From: Colwellia piezophila ATCC BAA-637
GTDB lineage: Bacteria > Pseudomonadota > Gammaproteobacteria > Enterobacterales > Alteromonadaceae
Direction: 5' to 3'
Assembly: GCF_000378625.1 (NCBI RefSeq)
Contig: NZ_KB905163.1
Location: forward strand, 62,001-126,000
Length of the DNA: 64,000 bases
In this document: piece after piece, positions 10,049-18,967 of the stretch
How the letters are laid out: each line of letters starts with the position of its first letter
Numbering within the stretch: the first letter of the stretch is position 1
Position numbers and translations under genes: made by a program
Notes under the pieces: model-generated
The model's database searches: none
What the model was told of the DNA's origin: nothing
The model's input: only the letters and a program-made list of their open reading frames with translations

Positions 10049-10309
10049 TTAGCTTGCATCTAATAACACATCTAACTGATTATTCATTTCTAAGGCTACT
10101 AACTGATCACAGCCACCAACATGAACATCATTAATAAAGATTTGTGGCACGGTATAACCACCGTTACTGCGTTCGATCATAGTGCTACGTATTGCCATAT
10201 CACCATCGATCTTAATTTCATTGTATGCAACCGACTTATTTTTCAGTAAGCCAAGCGCATGAGTACAATAAGGGCAGTATGCTTTAGTATAAATATCAAT
10301 TTTTGCCAT
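10049..10309 (-). CDS. grxC: Glutaredoxin 3
   Basis: Small (86 residues) thiol-disulfide oxidoreductase that uses glutathione. The active site CPYC is in YTKAYCPYCTHALGLL at residues 12-15, and the TVPQIFI cis-proline and GGCDQL glutathione-binding motifs follow. An extra cysteine lies in GGCDQL. The gene lies between secB and the rhodanese gene, as in E. coli, and is probably cotranscribed with them. Confidence 0.95.
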   Translation of the reverse strand: MAKIDIYTKAYCPYCTHALGLLKNKSVAYNEIKIDGDMAIRSTMIERSNGGYTVPQIFINDVHVGGCDQLVALEMNNQLDVLLDAS

Positions 10310-10379
10310 TTTAATTCTCTGTCATTAATTCTCTGTCATTACTCAATGACATCGGTTAGTGATTTAAACGGGTAATTAA

Positions 10380-10805
10380 CTACTTAGCGACAGGTAAGCC
10401 TGCGCTAGTCCAGCTATTCATACCACCTTTAAGTACGCTAACACGAGTAAAACCTTCTTTATGTATTTTACTTGCAACTTGTACAGCACTCATTCCTGCC
10501 GCACATACTACAATGATGGGTTTATCTTTGTATTTTTCAAGACTAGTGAAACCCTTTTCAGTGATTTTTTCATTGGATAAATTAATAGCATCAAGAATAT
10601 GACCTGCTTTAAACTCTTTTTCCTTACGAATATCAAGGGCAACGCCTTCTTCTCTATTCATTAAAAAAGTTAAATCTTGTGTACTAATTTGTTTAATTGG
10701 CGACATTTTCATTTTAATTGTCGTGACAATAATCATTACCACTAAGGCAACCCAAACCGCGCTCAACATGCCATTATCGCCAGCAAAAGTAATCAATTGT
10801 TCCAT
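10380..10805 (-). CDS. Membrane-anchored rhodanese-like protein (YibN type)
   Basis: 141 residues: one N-terminal membrane helix (about 12-32, AVWVALVVMIIVTTI) followed by a single rhodanese domain. The active-site loop is VCAAGMSAVQVASKI, with the catalytic Cys near residue 100; LDIRKEKEFKAGHI and GGMNSWTSAGLPV are the usual flanking motifs. It occupies the position of E. coli yibN, upstream of grxC-secB-gpsA. The sulfur acceptor is unknown, though YibN-type proteins have been linked to membrane protein handling. Confidence 0.9.
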   Translation of the reverse strand: MEQLITFAGDNGMLSAVWVALVVMIIVTTIKMKMSPIKQISTQDLTFLMNREEGVALDIRKEKEFKAGHILDAINLSNEKITEKGFTSLEKYKDKPIIVVCAAGMSAVQVASKIHKEGFTRVSVLKGGMNSWTSAGLPVAK

Positions 10806-11005
10806 AAATAAAGACCATTTTTATCAAATTTAGAATCGGCATATTATACGCAAACCTCTTAGAATTGCGAGCATATCCGACAAGGTAAAACTCGGTAAGT
10901 CTCCTTGGAACATTTCAATGCTAAATCCTTAGTGAATAACACAATCCTAGGGTGTACAATACCGGCTATATACCCAAGCTACACTAATTTTTAACGAGGA
11001 ATATA

Positions 11006-12568
11006 ATGGCGAATAAAAAATCAACGGTACTGATGATTCTAGATGGTTGGGGCTATAGAGAAGAGACTAGTTCCAATGCAATTCATCAAGCAAACACTCC
11101 GGTATTAGATGATTTAAAAGCCAACTACCCAAATATGCTAATTGATACTTCTGGCATGGCCGTTGGCTTACCTGAAGGGCAAATGGGTAATTCTGAAGTA
11201 GGTCATGTCAATTTAGGTGCTGGCCGAGTAGTTTATCAAGATTTCACCCGCATCACTAAATCAATCAGTGATGGTGATTTCGTAAATAACCCGACACTAT
11301 GTCAAGCCGTTGATAATGCTGTCGCCAGTAATAACGCCGTACATATTTTTGGTTTGCTGTCTCCCGGTGGCGTTCATAGCCATGAAGATCATATTTTCGC
11401 TATGATGGAACTCGCTAAAAATCGTGGTGCAAAAAAGGTTTATTTACATGCATTTTTAGATGGTAGGGATACCCCACCACGCAGTGCTCAAACGTCTTTA
11501 GAAAAAGCCCAACAAAAATTCTCTGAGTTGTTTTCAGACAGTGCAACAGGCGAAGGGCAAATAGCGTCAGTGATTGGCCGTTATTATGCGATGGATAGAG
11601 ATCAGCGCTGGGATCGTGTCGAAGCCGCTTACAACTTGATGGTTAGTGGTAAAGGTTTACATCAATACTCTAACGCATTAGATGCTCTTTCTGCTGCTTA
11701 CCAACGAGATGAGAATGATGAGTTTGTTGGCGCTAGCGCGATCACAACTCCCTCAGGCGAATCTATCAAGGTCCTTGATGGTGATGCGTTAATTTTTATG
11801 AACTTTCGAGCTGACCGAGCGCGCCAATTTACTCGTTGCTTTACAGAAGGGAATTTTTCCGACTTTGAACGAAAATACATTCCGGCAATCAGCGACTTTG
11901 TGATGTTAACCCAATATGCGGCTAGCATTGACGCGCCATCAGCGTTCGCGCCTGCCACGCTTGATAATGTCATGGGTGAGTGGTTAGCAAAACATAATAA
12001 AACGCAATTACGTATTTCGGAAACAGAGAAGTATGCCCATGTCACCTTTTTCTTTAGCGGTGGTAAGGAAGATACCTTTACTGGTGAAGAGCGTATTTTA
12101 GTTCCGTCACCTGACGTGGCAACCTACGACTTACAGCCAGAAATGAACTCCACGCTACTGACCGACAAATTGGTTGGCGCCATTGAAAGTGGTAAATATG
12201 ACTTCATCGTTTGTAATTACCCAAATGGTGATATGGTCGGCCACACGGGTAATTTTGATGCGGCGGTGAAAGCCTGTGAAGCGGTAGACATTTGTGTAGG
12301 CCGAGTTGTAGATGCATTGCAAAAAAGTGGCGGCGAGTGTTTCATTACAGCGGATCATGGCAATGCCGAACAAATGCAAGATAATGTTACGGGTCAGGCA
12401 CATACCGCCCACACGTGTGAGCCAGTGCCGTTAATTTATGTTGGCCGAAAGGCATCGCCAGCAGCCTCTGGTACGCTAAGTGATATTTCGCCTAGCCTAT
12501 TACATCTAATGGGGATGGAGCAACCAGAAGAGATGACTGGCTCAATTTTAATGACTTTAGCTAAATAA
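11006..12568 (+). CDS. gpmI: 2,3-bisphosphoglycerate-independent phosphoglycerate mutase
   Basis: Mn2+-dependent glycolytic enzyme that interconverts 3- and 2-phosphoglycerate. 520 residues. Asp13 in ILDGWG and the phosphorylated Ser63 in QMGNSEVGH form part of the metal/active site; [19 protein letters not shown] and [11 protein letters not shown] carry the other ligands. Upstream, AACGAGGAATATA gives a good ribosome binding site. It is divergent from the rhodanese gene and followed by envC and a YibQ-like gene, the E. coli order. Confidence 0.97.
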   Translation: MANKKSTVLMILDGWGYREETSSNAIHQANTPVLDDLKANYPNMLIDTSGMAVGLPEGQMGNSEVGHVNLGAGRVVYQDFTRITKSISDGDFVNNPTLCQAVDNAVASNNAVHIFGLLSPGGVHSHEDHIFAMMELAKNRGAKKVYLHAFLDGRDTPPRSAQTSLEKAQQKFSELFSDSATGEGQIASVIGRYYAMDRDQRWDRVEAAYNLMVSGKGLHQYSNALDALSAAYQRDENDEFVGASAITTPSGESIKVLDGDALIFMNFRADRARQFTRCFTEGNFSDFERKYIPAISDFVMLTQYAASIDAPSAFAPATLDNVMGEWLAKHNKTQLRISETEKYAHVTFFFSGGKEDTFTGEERILVPSPDVATYDLQPEMNSTLLTDKLVGAIESGKYDFIVCNYPNGDMVGHTGNFDAAVKACEAVDICVGRVVDALQKSGGECFITADHGNAEQMQDNVTGQAHTAHTCEPVPLIYVGRKASPAASGTLSDISPSLLHLMGMEQPEEMTGSILMTLAK

Positions 12569-12678
12569 ACTAAAATAGCCGCGCTCACATAGCTAAACTA
12601 AATAAGCCAAGTCATATTAAATCAATAAAGCATAGGGTTAGGTGATATATTGGCTTTTGATTTAGATCATCATCGACT

Positions 12679-13863
12679 ATGGGATTGTTTATCCACACTT
12701 ATTTAGCAAGTAAACTCATTCAACAGATTGTCACAACAAGCTTATTATTAAGCTTGTTGTTCACTTCTCCCCTGCAAGCAGCTAAATCAACGGGTAATGA
12801 AAGCGCGCAAAAACAAAACCGTGCCAAACTCAATGACGTACAAAAAGCCATTGCCAAGCAAGAGTCAAATATTTTTGATACCAATAAGCAACGCAGCAAT
12901 TTAGAGCAAGAATTAAAAAGTAATGACTTGGCCATTGCCAAAGTCACAAAAGCCATCAATAAAATTGAAGGCAACCTTACACTTACCGAAAAAAAAATCA
13001 CCAAATTAACCAAAGAAAAAAAACAGCTTACCCTTGCCAAACAAAAACAGGAACGTTTATTAGCGCAGCAACTCAGATCCGCTTACACGACCGGGCAACA
13101 TGATTTTTTAAAATTACTGTTAAACCAAGACCAAAGTGAAAAAATACAACGAACCATTAGCTACTATCAATATTTAAACCAAGCAAGAACAAAAGAAATA
13201 GATAAATTCCAAACGACCATTGCTAAACTTTTACAAGTAAGTACCGAGCATCAAGAACAAATTGAGCATTTACAGCAACTAAAAAAAGATCAACTACAAC
13301 AAGATAGCCAATTGCGGTTGAGTAAATCACAACGAAGTAAAACCTTAGCTAAATTAAGCCGCAAGTTACTTTCTAGCCAGCAGCAATTGAACAAGCTTAA
13401 AGGCGAAGAAAACAACTTAAACCAAGCCTTAAGTAAATTAGCCGCCATCCTGCAAGCAGAAATAGATTTAACCGGCTTAAGTAAGTTGAAACGTAAATTA
13501 TCCTGGCCGGTTAAAGGACGTATGGCCCATAAATTTGGTACTCGTAAACAGGGTTATTTAAAGTGGAAAGGTGTCTTGATTACGGCACCTATTAGCCGAC
13601 AAGTGCAAACTATTCATAATGGAAAGGTGTTATTTTCTGATTGGTTAAAAGGCTATGGCTTATTAACGGTGATTGATCATGGCAATGGTTATATGAGCCT
13701 GTATGCTCACAATCAAACCTTACTCAAGTCCGTAGGTGATCGGGTAGAAACAGGTGAACCAATCGCTTTAGTCGGTCAAAGTGGCGGTTTAGAGCAATCA
13801 GGAGTATATTTTGAAATCCGCCATCGAGGTAAAGCTCTTAACCCTAGCCTTTGGTGTCGATAA
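12679..13863 (+). CDS. envC: Murein hydrolase activator EnvC
   Basis: Periplasmic activator of the amidases AmiA/AmiB at the division site. 394 residues: signal peptide (to about residue 34), long coiled coil (about 45-265, rich in Gln/Lys/Leu), then a LytM/M23 domain at the C-terminus (LSWPVKGRMAHKFGTR to LNPSLWCR). The LytM domain is degenerate: where active enzymes have HxGxD it has KWKGVLI, and the late His motif is YAHN, so it should activate rather than cut. This matches known EnvC. No strong ribosome binding site is seen before the ATG. Confidence 0.92.
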   Translation: MGLFIHTYLASKLIQQIVTTSLLLSLLFTSPLQAAKSTGNESAQKQNRAKLNDVQKAIAKQESNIFDTNKQRSNLEQELKSNDLAIAKVTKAINKIEGNLTLTEKKITKLTKEKKQLTLAKQKQERLLAQQLRSAYTTGQHDFLKLLLNQDQSEKIQRTISYYQYLNQARTKEIDKFQTTIAKLLQVSTEHQEQIEHLQQLKKDQLQQDSQLRLSKSQRSKTLAKLSRKLLSSQQQLNKLKGEENNLNQALSKLAAILQAEIDLTGLSKLKRKLSWPVKGRMAHKFGTRKQGYLKWKGVLITAPISRQVQTIHNGKVLFSDWLKGYGLLTVIDHGNGYMSLYAHNQTLLKSVGDRVETGEPIALVGQSGGLEQSGVYFEIRHRGKALNPSLWCR

Positions 13864-13865
13864 CA

Positions 13866-14237
13866 ATACCAATTTGATTAAATTTCTTCCCAACTCAGAG
13901 CTCTGCTCAATGTTCAATAACAAGGAAAATTTGTTTCGGTTTAGTCATTCTAAATCAAATAAATTTAACGATGTTAGTGGGCATCGAGCAAGCTCCCAGA
14001 GGGCGAGTACCTAATAAAAGGCAAAGGCTTACATGCTGCGTTATTGATTTTGACAAGGACGCTGCATGGATGCAGCTTAATAGAGAATGCAGACGGTACA
14101 GGAAGTACCTTATTAGATAATGCAGGAGCATATTATCCTGAGCATATTCTCCTGAATAACCATTCTCTTCAATCAATGCCTTGCCTCTAAGCCTTTTAAT
14201 TCTCGCTGAATGGGAAAGAACTTGATCAACTTGGTAT
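13866..14237. repeat. Nested palindromic element with imperfect terminal inverted repeats
   Basis: This element fills most of the gap between envC and the deacetylase gene. The left end, ATACCAATTTGATTAAATTT at 13866, matches the reverse complement of the right end, ATACCAAGTTGATCAAGTTC (ending 14237), and similarity runs on into CTTCCCA. Inside lies a second palindromic layer: GCGAG...TTAAAAGGC-like arms near 14000 and 14200. This inner layer contains three hairpins: GCTGCATGGATGCAGC (near 14062), GGTACAGGAAGTACC, and CAGGAG...CTCCTG. No credible gene is inside. It looks like a small non-coding element that has taken in another one. Confidence 0.55.
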
Positions 14238-14304
14238 AGCTACCACCCCCCTTAGCCTAATTGACAGGCAACGAGCCTAAAGAAAATCACCGTGAGAGTA
14301 GTAT

Positions 14305-14350
14305 TATTTATTTGCGCTATTTATTTGTGTTATTTATTTGTGTTATTTAG
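14305..14350. repeat. 13-bp tandem repeat, about 3.5 copies
   Basis: The unit TATTTATTTGTGT is repeated at 14305, 14318 and 14331 (the first copy ends GCGC), followed by a partial copy. It lies about 80 bp upstream of the deacetylase GTG start. Nothing shows a function; such AT-rich repeats can vary in copy number. Confidence 0.8.
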
Positions 14351-14426
14351 TTAAAACATTGTATTTTTTAATTTGATTGCTGCTAATGTTTATGATTCTA
14401 ATAATTAAAAAGATATATATTCCCCA

Positions 14427-15209
14427 GTGAAAAATATTCTCCTAAAAATAAGTGTGACTCTTCTCGCGACATTATTACTTAACCCTACGCTATTTGGCTT
14501 TAAAGCACAGGCTAAATCCATCCGCGTTGCCATCGTTATTGATGATATGGGTTACCGTTATACTGATAAAAATGCCTTAAACTTACCGGGTGAAATCACC
14601 TATGCTTTTTTACCTCACACCACCTATGGTAAAAAACTTGCTGTGCAAGCCAATAGTGATAATCACGATGTGCTAATTCATATTCCAATGGAATCTGAAA
14701 ATAGAAAAAAATTAGGCCCTGGTGCATTAACAAGTGACATGAATGAGCAAGCATTTAATCAAAGTTTAGCGAACTCTTTGGCTGAGATTCCCTTCGCCAT
14801 TGGCATAAATAATCATATGGGTAGTTATCTAACGCAACTTTATCAGCCAATGACTTGGACCATGACCTTTTTAAAACAACATCAGTTGCTCTTTTTAGAC
14901 AGTAAAACCAGTGCACTGTCAAAAGCGAAACAAGCGGCTATGGATGTCGGTGTGCCGGTGAAATCAAGGCATATTTTTTTAGATAATGAATTAAGCGAAG
15001 AATATATTAGTCAACAATTTAAGCAGCTGATCGCTATTGCCAAAAAGAAGCAAGTAGCCATTGCCATTGCCCACCCTCACCCTAAAACAGTATCGATATT
15101 AAATAAACTGATCCCGACATTAAAACTACATGATATTGAACTGGTGCCTTTATCACAATTATATCAAGACCCCAGTGCCGACGATGTCATGACGGTAGTC
15201 ACTAACTAG
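14427..15209 (+). CDS. Divergent polysaccharide deacetylase (YibQ-like)
   Basis: 260 residues with an N-terminal signal peptide (cleavage expected after FKAQA) and the family segment VAIVIDDMGYR. Further family motifs are VLIHIPMES, INNHMGSYLTQ, FLDSKTSALSKAK and AIAHPHPKT. The fold is that of NodB-type deacetylases, and the function in the periplasm is not established. The start is GTG, with no strong ribosome binding site. It stands after envC as yibQ does in E. coli, but a 563-bp gap with repeats separates them. The stop codon TAG is the insertion point of the MITE at 15207-15473. Confidence 0.85.
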   Translation: MKNILLKISVTLLATLLLNPTLFGFKAQAKSIRVAIVIDDMGYRYTDKNALNLPGEITYAFLPHTTYGKKLAVQANSDNHDVLIHIPMESENRKKLGPGALTSDMNEQAFNQSLANSLAEIPFAIGINNHMGSYLTQLYQPMTWTMTFLKQHQLLFLDSKTSALSKAKQAAMDVGVPVKSRHIFLDNELSEEYISQQFKQLIAIAKKKQVAIAIAHPHPKTVSILNKLIPTLKLHDIELVPLSQLYQDPSADDVMTVVTN

Positions 15210-15473
15210 GGTCTGTTGATCTTTCAGGGTTAAAATTTATTCAATTTAAAACGGGCTTAATCGCGGCGCGAGCTTTGTATCATAGTTATTCTATTAAATA
15301 AGCGAGCAACAAGGAGTAAGTTCGTTTTAAATGAACCCAAAGGGCAGCACTTGTTTGAAATTTATACGACGTTATCGCATGTTCATGTAGCCAGCTACAC
15401 TTCACATGCTCTGCCTTGCCTAAATATCAAACATGTTGCTGTAAAAGTAATCTCGAAAGATCAACAGACCCTA
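15207..15473. mobile_element. MITE with perfect 19-bp inverted ends and TA duplication
   Basis: TAGGGTCTGTTGATCTTTC at 15207-15225 is the exact reverse complement of 15455-15473. The outermost TA on each side fits a TA target duplication of IS630/Tc1-type transposition, leaving a 263-bp element starting GGGTCTG. It has no open reading frame, so it would need a transposase from elsewhere. The right half is a long imperfect palindrome centred on GTAGCCAGCTAC. The element sits exactly in the TAG stop codon of the deacetylase gene; because G follows on both sides of TA, the stop is kept with or without it. Confidence 0.85.
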
Positions 15474-15489
15474 GCATCAGAAGAAATAA

Positions 15490-16254
15490 TTATAACTTAA
15501 TGTTATTTTCTCGCAGCACTTGATGTAAGTATTTCACCGGAATCGCATAGGTAATGCCACTTGGGTTGCTAATAACAGCCTCTTTCGTCGCTTGTACGAA
15601 AACTTTATTGATAATACCCACCACCTTTCCTGTTTTCACATCATACATAGCACTGCCACTATTACCTGGATAAGCGGTAGCATCTAGCTGGTAGACTAAA
15701 TAAGGATTACGCATACGTTTGAGCATTTTTAAATTAATTTGCTCGGCTGACACGGCAGGGATAACCGTAGGGGTAACACTGGCAATAATGCCTTGATGAG
15801 TGACTGGATATAAGCCTAAAACGCCACCAATAGGAAAACCGGTAAAAGCAATACTACTGCCGTCGGCATAAAAATCATTATCTGCTAATGTCATTGCCGG
15901 TAACGCAGGCGCCGATATTTTTAAAATCGCTAAGTCGTATAAACTCGAAGTGGCGATAATTTCCGCTTCCCTTACTTTTGCATTTCTGCCTGAGCCAATA
16001 AATACTGCCATTTTTTGTAAAAGGCTTTCATCTAATAGCGTCGGCAAGACATGATTGTTAGTGACTATATAGCGACCATCACCAATGACAAAGCCTGTTC
16101 CCCGTAAGATGTTTTGAGGCCTGCTTGTCGGTGTATGTACGCCAATCCCGACAACTGACAACTTAACCTTGGCAACCACCTCGACAAAATTAGCCTGAGC
16201 GTTACCAATAGAAAAGACAAAAACAAAGCAAGAAATGTATATATATCGGCCCAT
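15490..16254 (-). CDS. Secreted trypsin-like serine protease (S1C type, no PDZ)
   Basis: 254 residues with a signal peptide (cleavage expected after NAQA). The catalytic triad is visible as His68 (TNNHV), Asp107 (LYDLAIL) and Ser199 (PGNSGSAM). The pattern is that of the HtrA/Deg protease domain, but the protein ends at about the end of that domain and has no PDZ repeat. It is therefore likely a free periplasmic or secreted protease. It is divergent from the patatin operon with 195 bp between start codons. Its target is unknown. Confidence 0.9.
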   Translation of the reverse strand: MGRYIYISCFVFVFSIGNAQANFVEVVAKVKLSVVGIGVHTPTSRPQNILRGTGFVIGDGRYIVTNNHVLPTLLDESLLQKMAVFIGSGRNAKVREAEIIATSSLYDLAILKISAPALPAMTLADNDFYADGSSIAFTGFPIGGVLGLYPVTHQGIIASVTPTVIPAVSAEQINLKMLKRMRNPYLVYQLDATAYPGNSGSAMYDVKTGKVVGIINKVFVQATKEAVISNPSGITYAIPVKYLHQVLRENNIKL

Positions 16255-16449
16255 AATTTTCCCTAAATAATTTTAGCGGCATTGGCTATTGCTGATAAAG
16301 ATTAGCTTAAAAAATGCGACATATAAAACCCTGACTTAGAGCGGTTGAATAATATTTTCGCAAAATCGCTAACATTGTTCATAATTAGGGCTAACGTTTA
16401 TAAACAATATCATCATAGACGAGCTATATTTTCCCGTTAAGGGGGTTAA

Positions 16450-17289
16450 ATGAATAACACTATTGTACCTATATTTGCCGGTGGTGGTACTAGACTACCG
16501 GCTCACTTAGGTGTGTTAAAAGCACTTGAATTACTCGAAATTAAGTTTGACCATTTAGTCGGGGTATCAGGTGGAAGTATTATTGCCAGTTTCTATGCCG
16601 CGGGATTAACCTTAAGTGAAATTAAAACCATTGCTTTAAAAACTAATTACAATGATTTTCGTGGTTTCTCACTGTTCAAGCTCATTCGGCAGGGAGGATT
16701 AAGTTCGGGTGATGCCTTTGAGCGTTGGGTGGACAATCATTTACAAGGTAAAACTTTCGCTCAGTTAGATAAAAACCTACATATTGTCGCTACCGATGTC
16801 ACTAATGGCAAACCTGTCATCTTCGATGCTGAATTAACCCCTGATATGAAAGTATCACTCGCCGTACGGTTTTCCATGTCTATCCCCTTGGTTTTTAGCT
16901 TTAAGTCCTTTGGTAAACGAATTATGGTCGATGGCAGTATTTTATCTGAAGATGCATTGCATAGAGATTGGGATCATAAAGGTACACCCGTACTCTGTTT
17001 TCGTTTACGCGGTGAACATGAATATGATCAACTAGATGTTAATGGTTTATTCCCTATATTTAACTATGTAACCTTGCTTATTCGTACTTTTATGACCACT
17101 ATTTCTCGTGAATATATTAACGAAAATTTTTGGCACAACACCATAGTAATTAATATTGGCGAGTACTCAGCAATTGACTTTAAGATGACCAAAGAGCAAA
17201 AGCACCAGCTTTATAAAATAGGCTTTAAAACAGCAATGGAAGTTATTCCGATGAAAGTTAATATGACCACTCATGAGATAGCTCATTAA
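16450..17289 (+). CDS. Patatin-like phospholipase, first gene of acyl-amine operon
   Basis: 279 residues, a single patatin domain. It has the oxyanion motif GGGTR (11-15), the nucleophile Ser40 in GVSGGS and the dyad Asp161 in VDGS. The family hydrolyses acyl-ester lipids. A strong GGGGG ribosome binding site lies just before the ATG. No signal peptide, so it acts in the cytoplasm or at the inner membrane face. The acyl ligase gene follows after 39 bp. In this operon it could release the fatty acid that the ligase activates; that role is inferred from context only. Confidence 0.9.
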   Translation: MNNTIVPIFAGGGTRLPAHLGVLKALELLEIKFDHLVGVSGGSIIASFYAAGLTLSEIKTIALKTNYNDFRGFSLFKLIRQGGLSSGDAFERWVDNHLQGKTFAQLDKNLHIVATDVTNGKPVIFDAELTPDMKVSLAVRFSMSIPLVFSFKSFGKRIMVDGSILSEDALHRDWDHKGTPVLCFRLRGEHEYDQLDVNGLFPIFNYVTLLIRTFMTTISREYINENFWHNTIVINIGEYSAIDFKMTKEQKHQLYKIGFKTAMEVIPMKVNMTTHEIAH

Positions 17290-17328
17290 ATGGTTGATAA
17301 GATTATTCATAAAATAAAAGGATGATAA

Positions 17329-18951
17329 ATGATCTCCTTTGTTCATGAGCTCATTAGCCATAGTGCCCAAAGGTCTGCTGACAAAATAGCCCTGCAAATA
17401 CAAAGTAGCCAAATCAGTTATTCACAACTTAACAATCTGATTAATGTGGTAGCGCAAGGATTTTTATCCCAAGGAATTACCCAAGGTGATAGGGTTGGTA
17501 TTTACTTAGCTAAAAACCCTGAAAATGTGCAAAGCCTGTTCGCTTGCTCCATAGTAGGTGCTGTCTTTGTACCCATAAACCCAGTATTAAAAACTCGCCA
17601 AGTACAGTACATAGCCAATAATTGCCAAATAAAATTACTCATCACCAATCATGCACGGTTCAAAGCACTAGCCCCTTTAATCGAGCAATTTACCACATTG
17701 TTTACCATTATAGTTATTGATGCTAATGAGCATGAATTAGCACAATCTCCGAGTACTCCAGGGGTAACTATTTTGAGTTGGCAAGCGTTTATTAGCCATA
17801 GTCCCCATACATTAAAATATAGTCAAAGTTCAAGTAATCCAAGTAGTTTAGCCGGGATTTTATATACCTCAGGTAGTACCGGACAGCCAAAAGGTATTAT
17901 GCTTAGCCACCAAAATATTATTTTAGGGGCACTGTCCGTTAGTGAGTATTTACAGCTTACGGAGCATGATAATATTCTGGCGCTATTGCCGCTAAGTTTT
18001 GACTATGGTTTAAATCAATTAACCAGTTGCTTTTTTGTCGGTGCTACCTGCGTATTACTTGATTACCTCTTAGCCAATGATGTTGTCAAAGCGATATCCA
18101 AATACCAGATAACTGGCTTAGCCGCTGTACCAACACTTTGGCAGCAATTGACCAAAGCAACCTGGCCGAGGAACTCCGCTTGCTCGGTGCGATATTTCAC
18201 CAATTCTGGTGGTGAGCTACCTTTGGCAACTTTAGCGATATTAAGAAAAACGATGCCACAAGCAAAACCTTACCTTATGTATGGCTTAACTGAAGCTTTT
18301 CGCTCTAGTTTTTTATCACCCGATGAAATAGACAACAAACCAAATTCGATCGGTAAAGCAATCCCCCATGCTGAAATTTTGGTATTACGTGAAGATGGTA
18401 GTGAATGTGACAATGATGAAGTAGGTGAATTAGTTCATATTGGCCCATTGGTCACTTTAGGCTACTGGAAAAATGAACCAGCAACTGCAGCACGATTTAA
18501 AGAAACGCCAGCCCAAGCTCAAAACACTCAAAATATTGCCCTAGCCGTCTTTTCAGGTGATTATGTTAAACGTGATGCTGACGGCTTCCTCTTTTTTGTC
18601 TCAAGAAAAGATGCCATGATAAAAACATCTGGCTACCGTGTTAGTCCAACAGAATTAGAATCAGTTCTCTTACAACTACCACAAATAGAGGAAGCGGCGG
18701 TTATCCCCTACCCCTCGGTAAAGCTGGGCCAATCGATTACCGCATTCATTGTCAGAGCAAGTGATAATCACCCGCTTTCAACGGCAGAGGTCTTCAAACA
18801 CTGCCAACTCAACGTGCCTAACTACATGGTGCCAAAAGAAATAATTTTCTTAACTGAGCTACCTATTAATGCCAATGGCAAAATAGACTCGACACAATTA
18901 AAAAGACGATATAGCGAAAACAATCGACCTCAGATAATTAATAACAATTAA
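17329..18951 (+). CDS. AMP-dependent acyl-CoA ligase, exosortase A-associated type
   Basis: 540 residues of the ANL adenylating superfamily. The AMP-binding motif TSGSTGQPKG is at 180-189; YGLTEAFRSSFL and the hinge/C-domain motifs SGDYVKRDADGFLFFVSRKD and the final lysine in NANGKIDSTQL are present. Overall it resembles the acyl-CoA ligase family noted beside exosortase A systems (TIGR03098-type). It activates a carboxylic acid as acyl-AMP and passes it to CoA or a carrier protein. It sits between patatin and the PLP decarboxylase in a tight operon, with 16 bp before the next gene. Confidence 0.85.
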   Translation: MISFVHELISHSAQRSADKIALQIQSSQISYSQLNNLINVVAQGFLSQGITQGDRVGIYLAKNPENVQSLFACSIVGAVFVPINPVLKTRQVQYIANNCQIKLLITNHARFKALAPLIEQFTTLFTIIVIDANEHELAQSPSTPGVTILSWQAFISHSPHTLKYSQSSSNPSSLAGILYTSGSTGQPKGIMLSHQNIILGALSVSEYLQLTEHDNILALLPLSFDYGLNQLTSCFFVGATCVLLDYLLANDVVKAISKYQITGLAAVPTLWQQLTKATWPRNSACSVRYFTNSGGELPLATLAILRKTMPQAKPYLMYGLTEAFRSSFLSPDEIDNKPNSIGKAIPHAEILVLREDGSECDNDEVGELVHIGPLVTLGYWKNEPATAARFKETPAQAQNTQNIALAVFSGDYVKRDADGFLFFVSRKDAMIKTSGYRVSPTELESVLLQLPQIEEAAVIPYPSVKLGQSITAFIVRASDNHPLSTAEVFKHCQLNVPNYMVPKEIIFLTELPINANGKIDSTQLKRRYSENNRPQIINNN

Positions 18952-18967
18952 CGATACGGGTAACCCT

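Noticed and set aside
12155..12412. 85-residue minus-strand frame inside gpmI
   Set aside because: Antisense shadow of a well-supported core gene.
13811..14176. Two short frames (67 and 73 residues) on opposite strands in the nested element
   Set aside because: They run across the palindromic arms and hairpins; the amino acid sequences have no family look. One starts inside envC.
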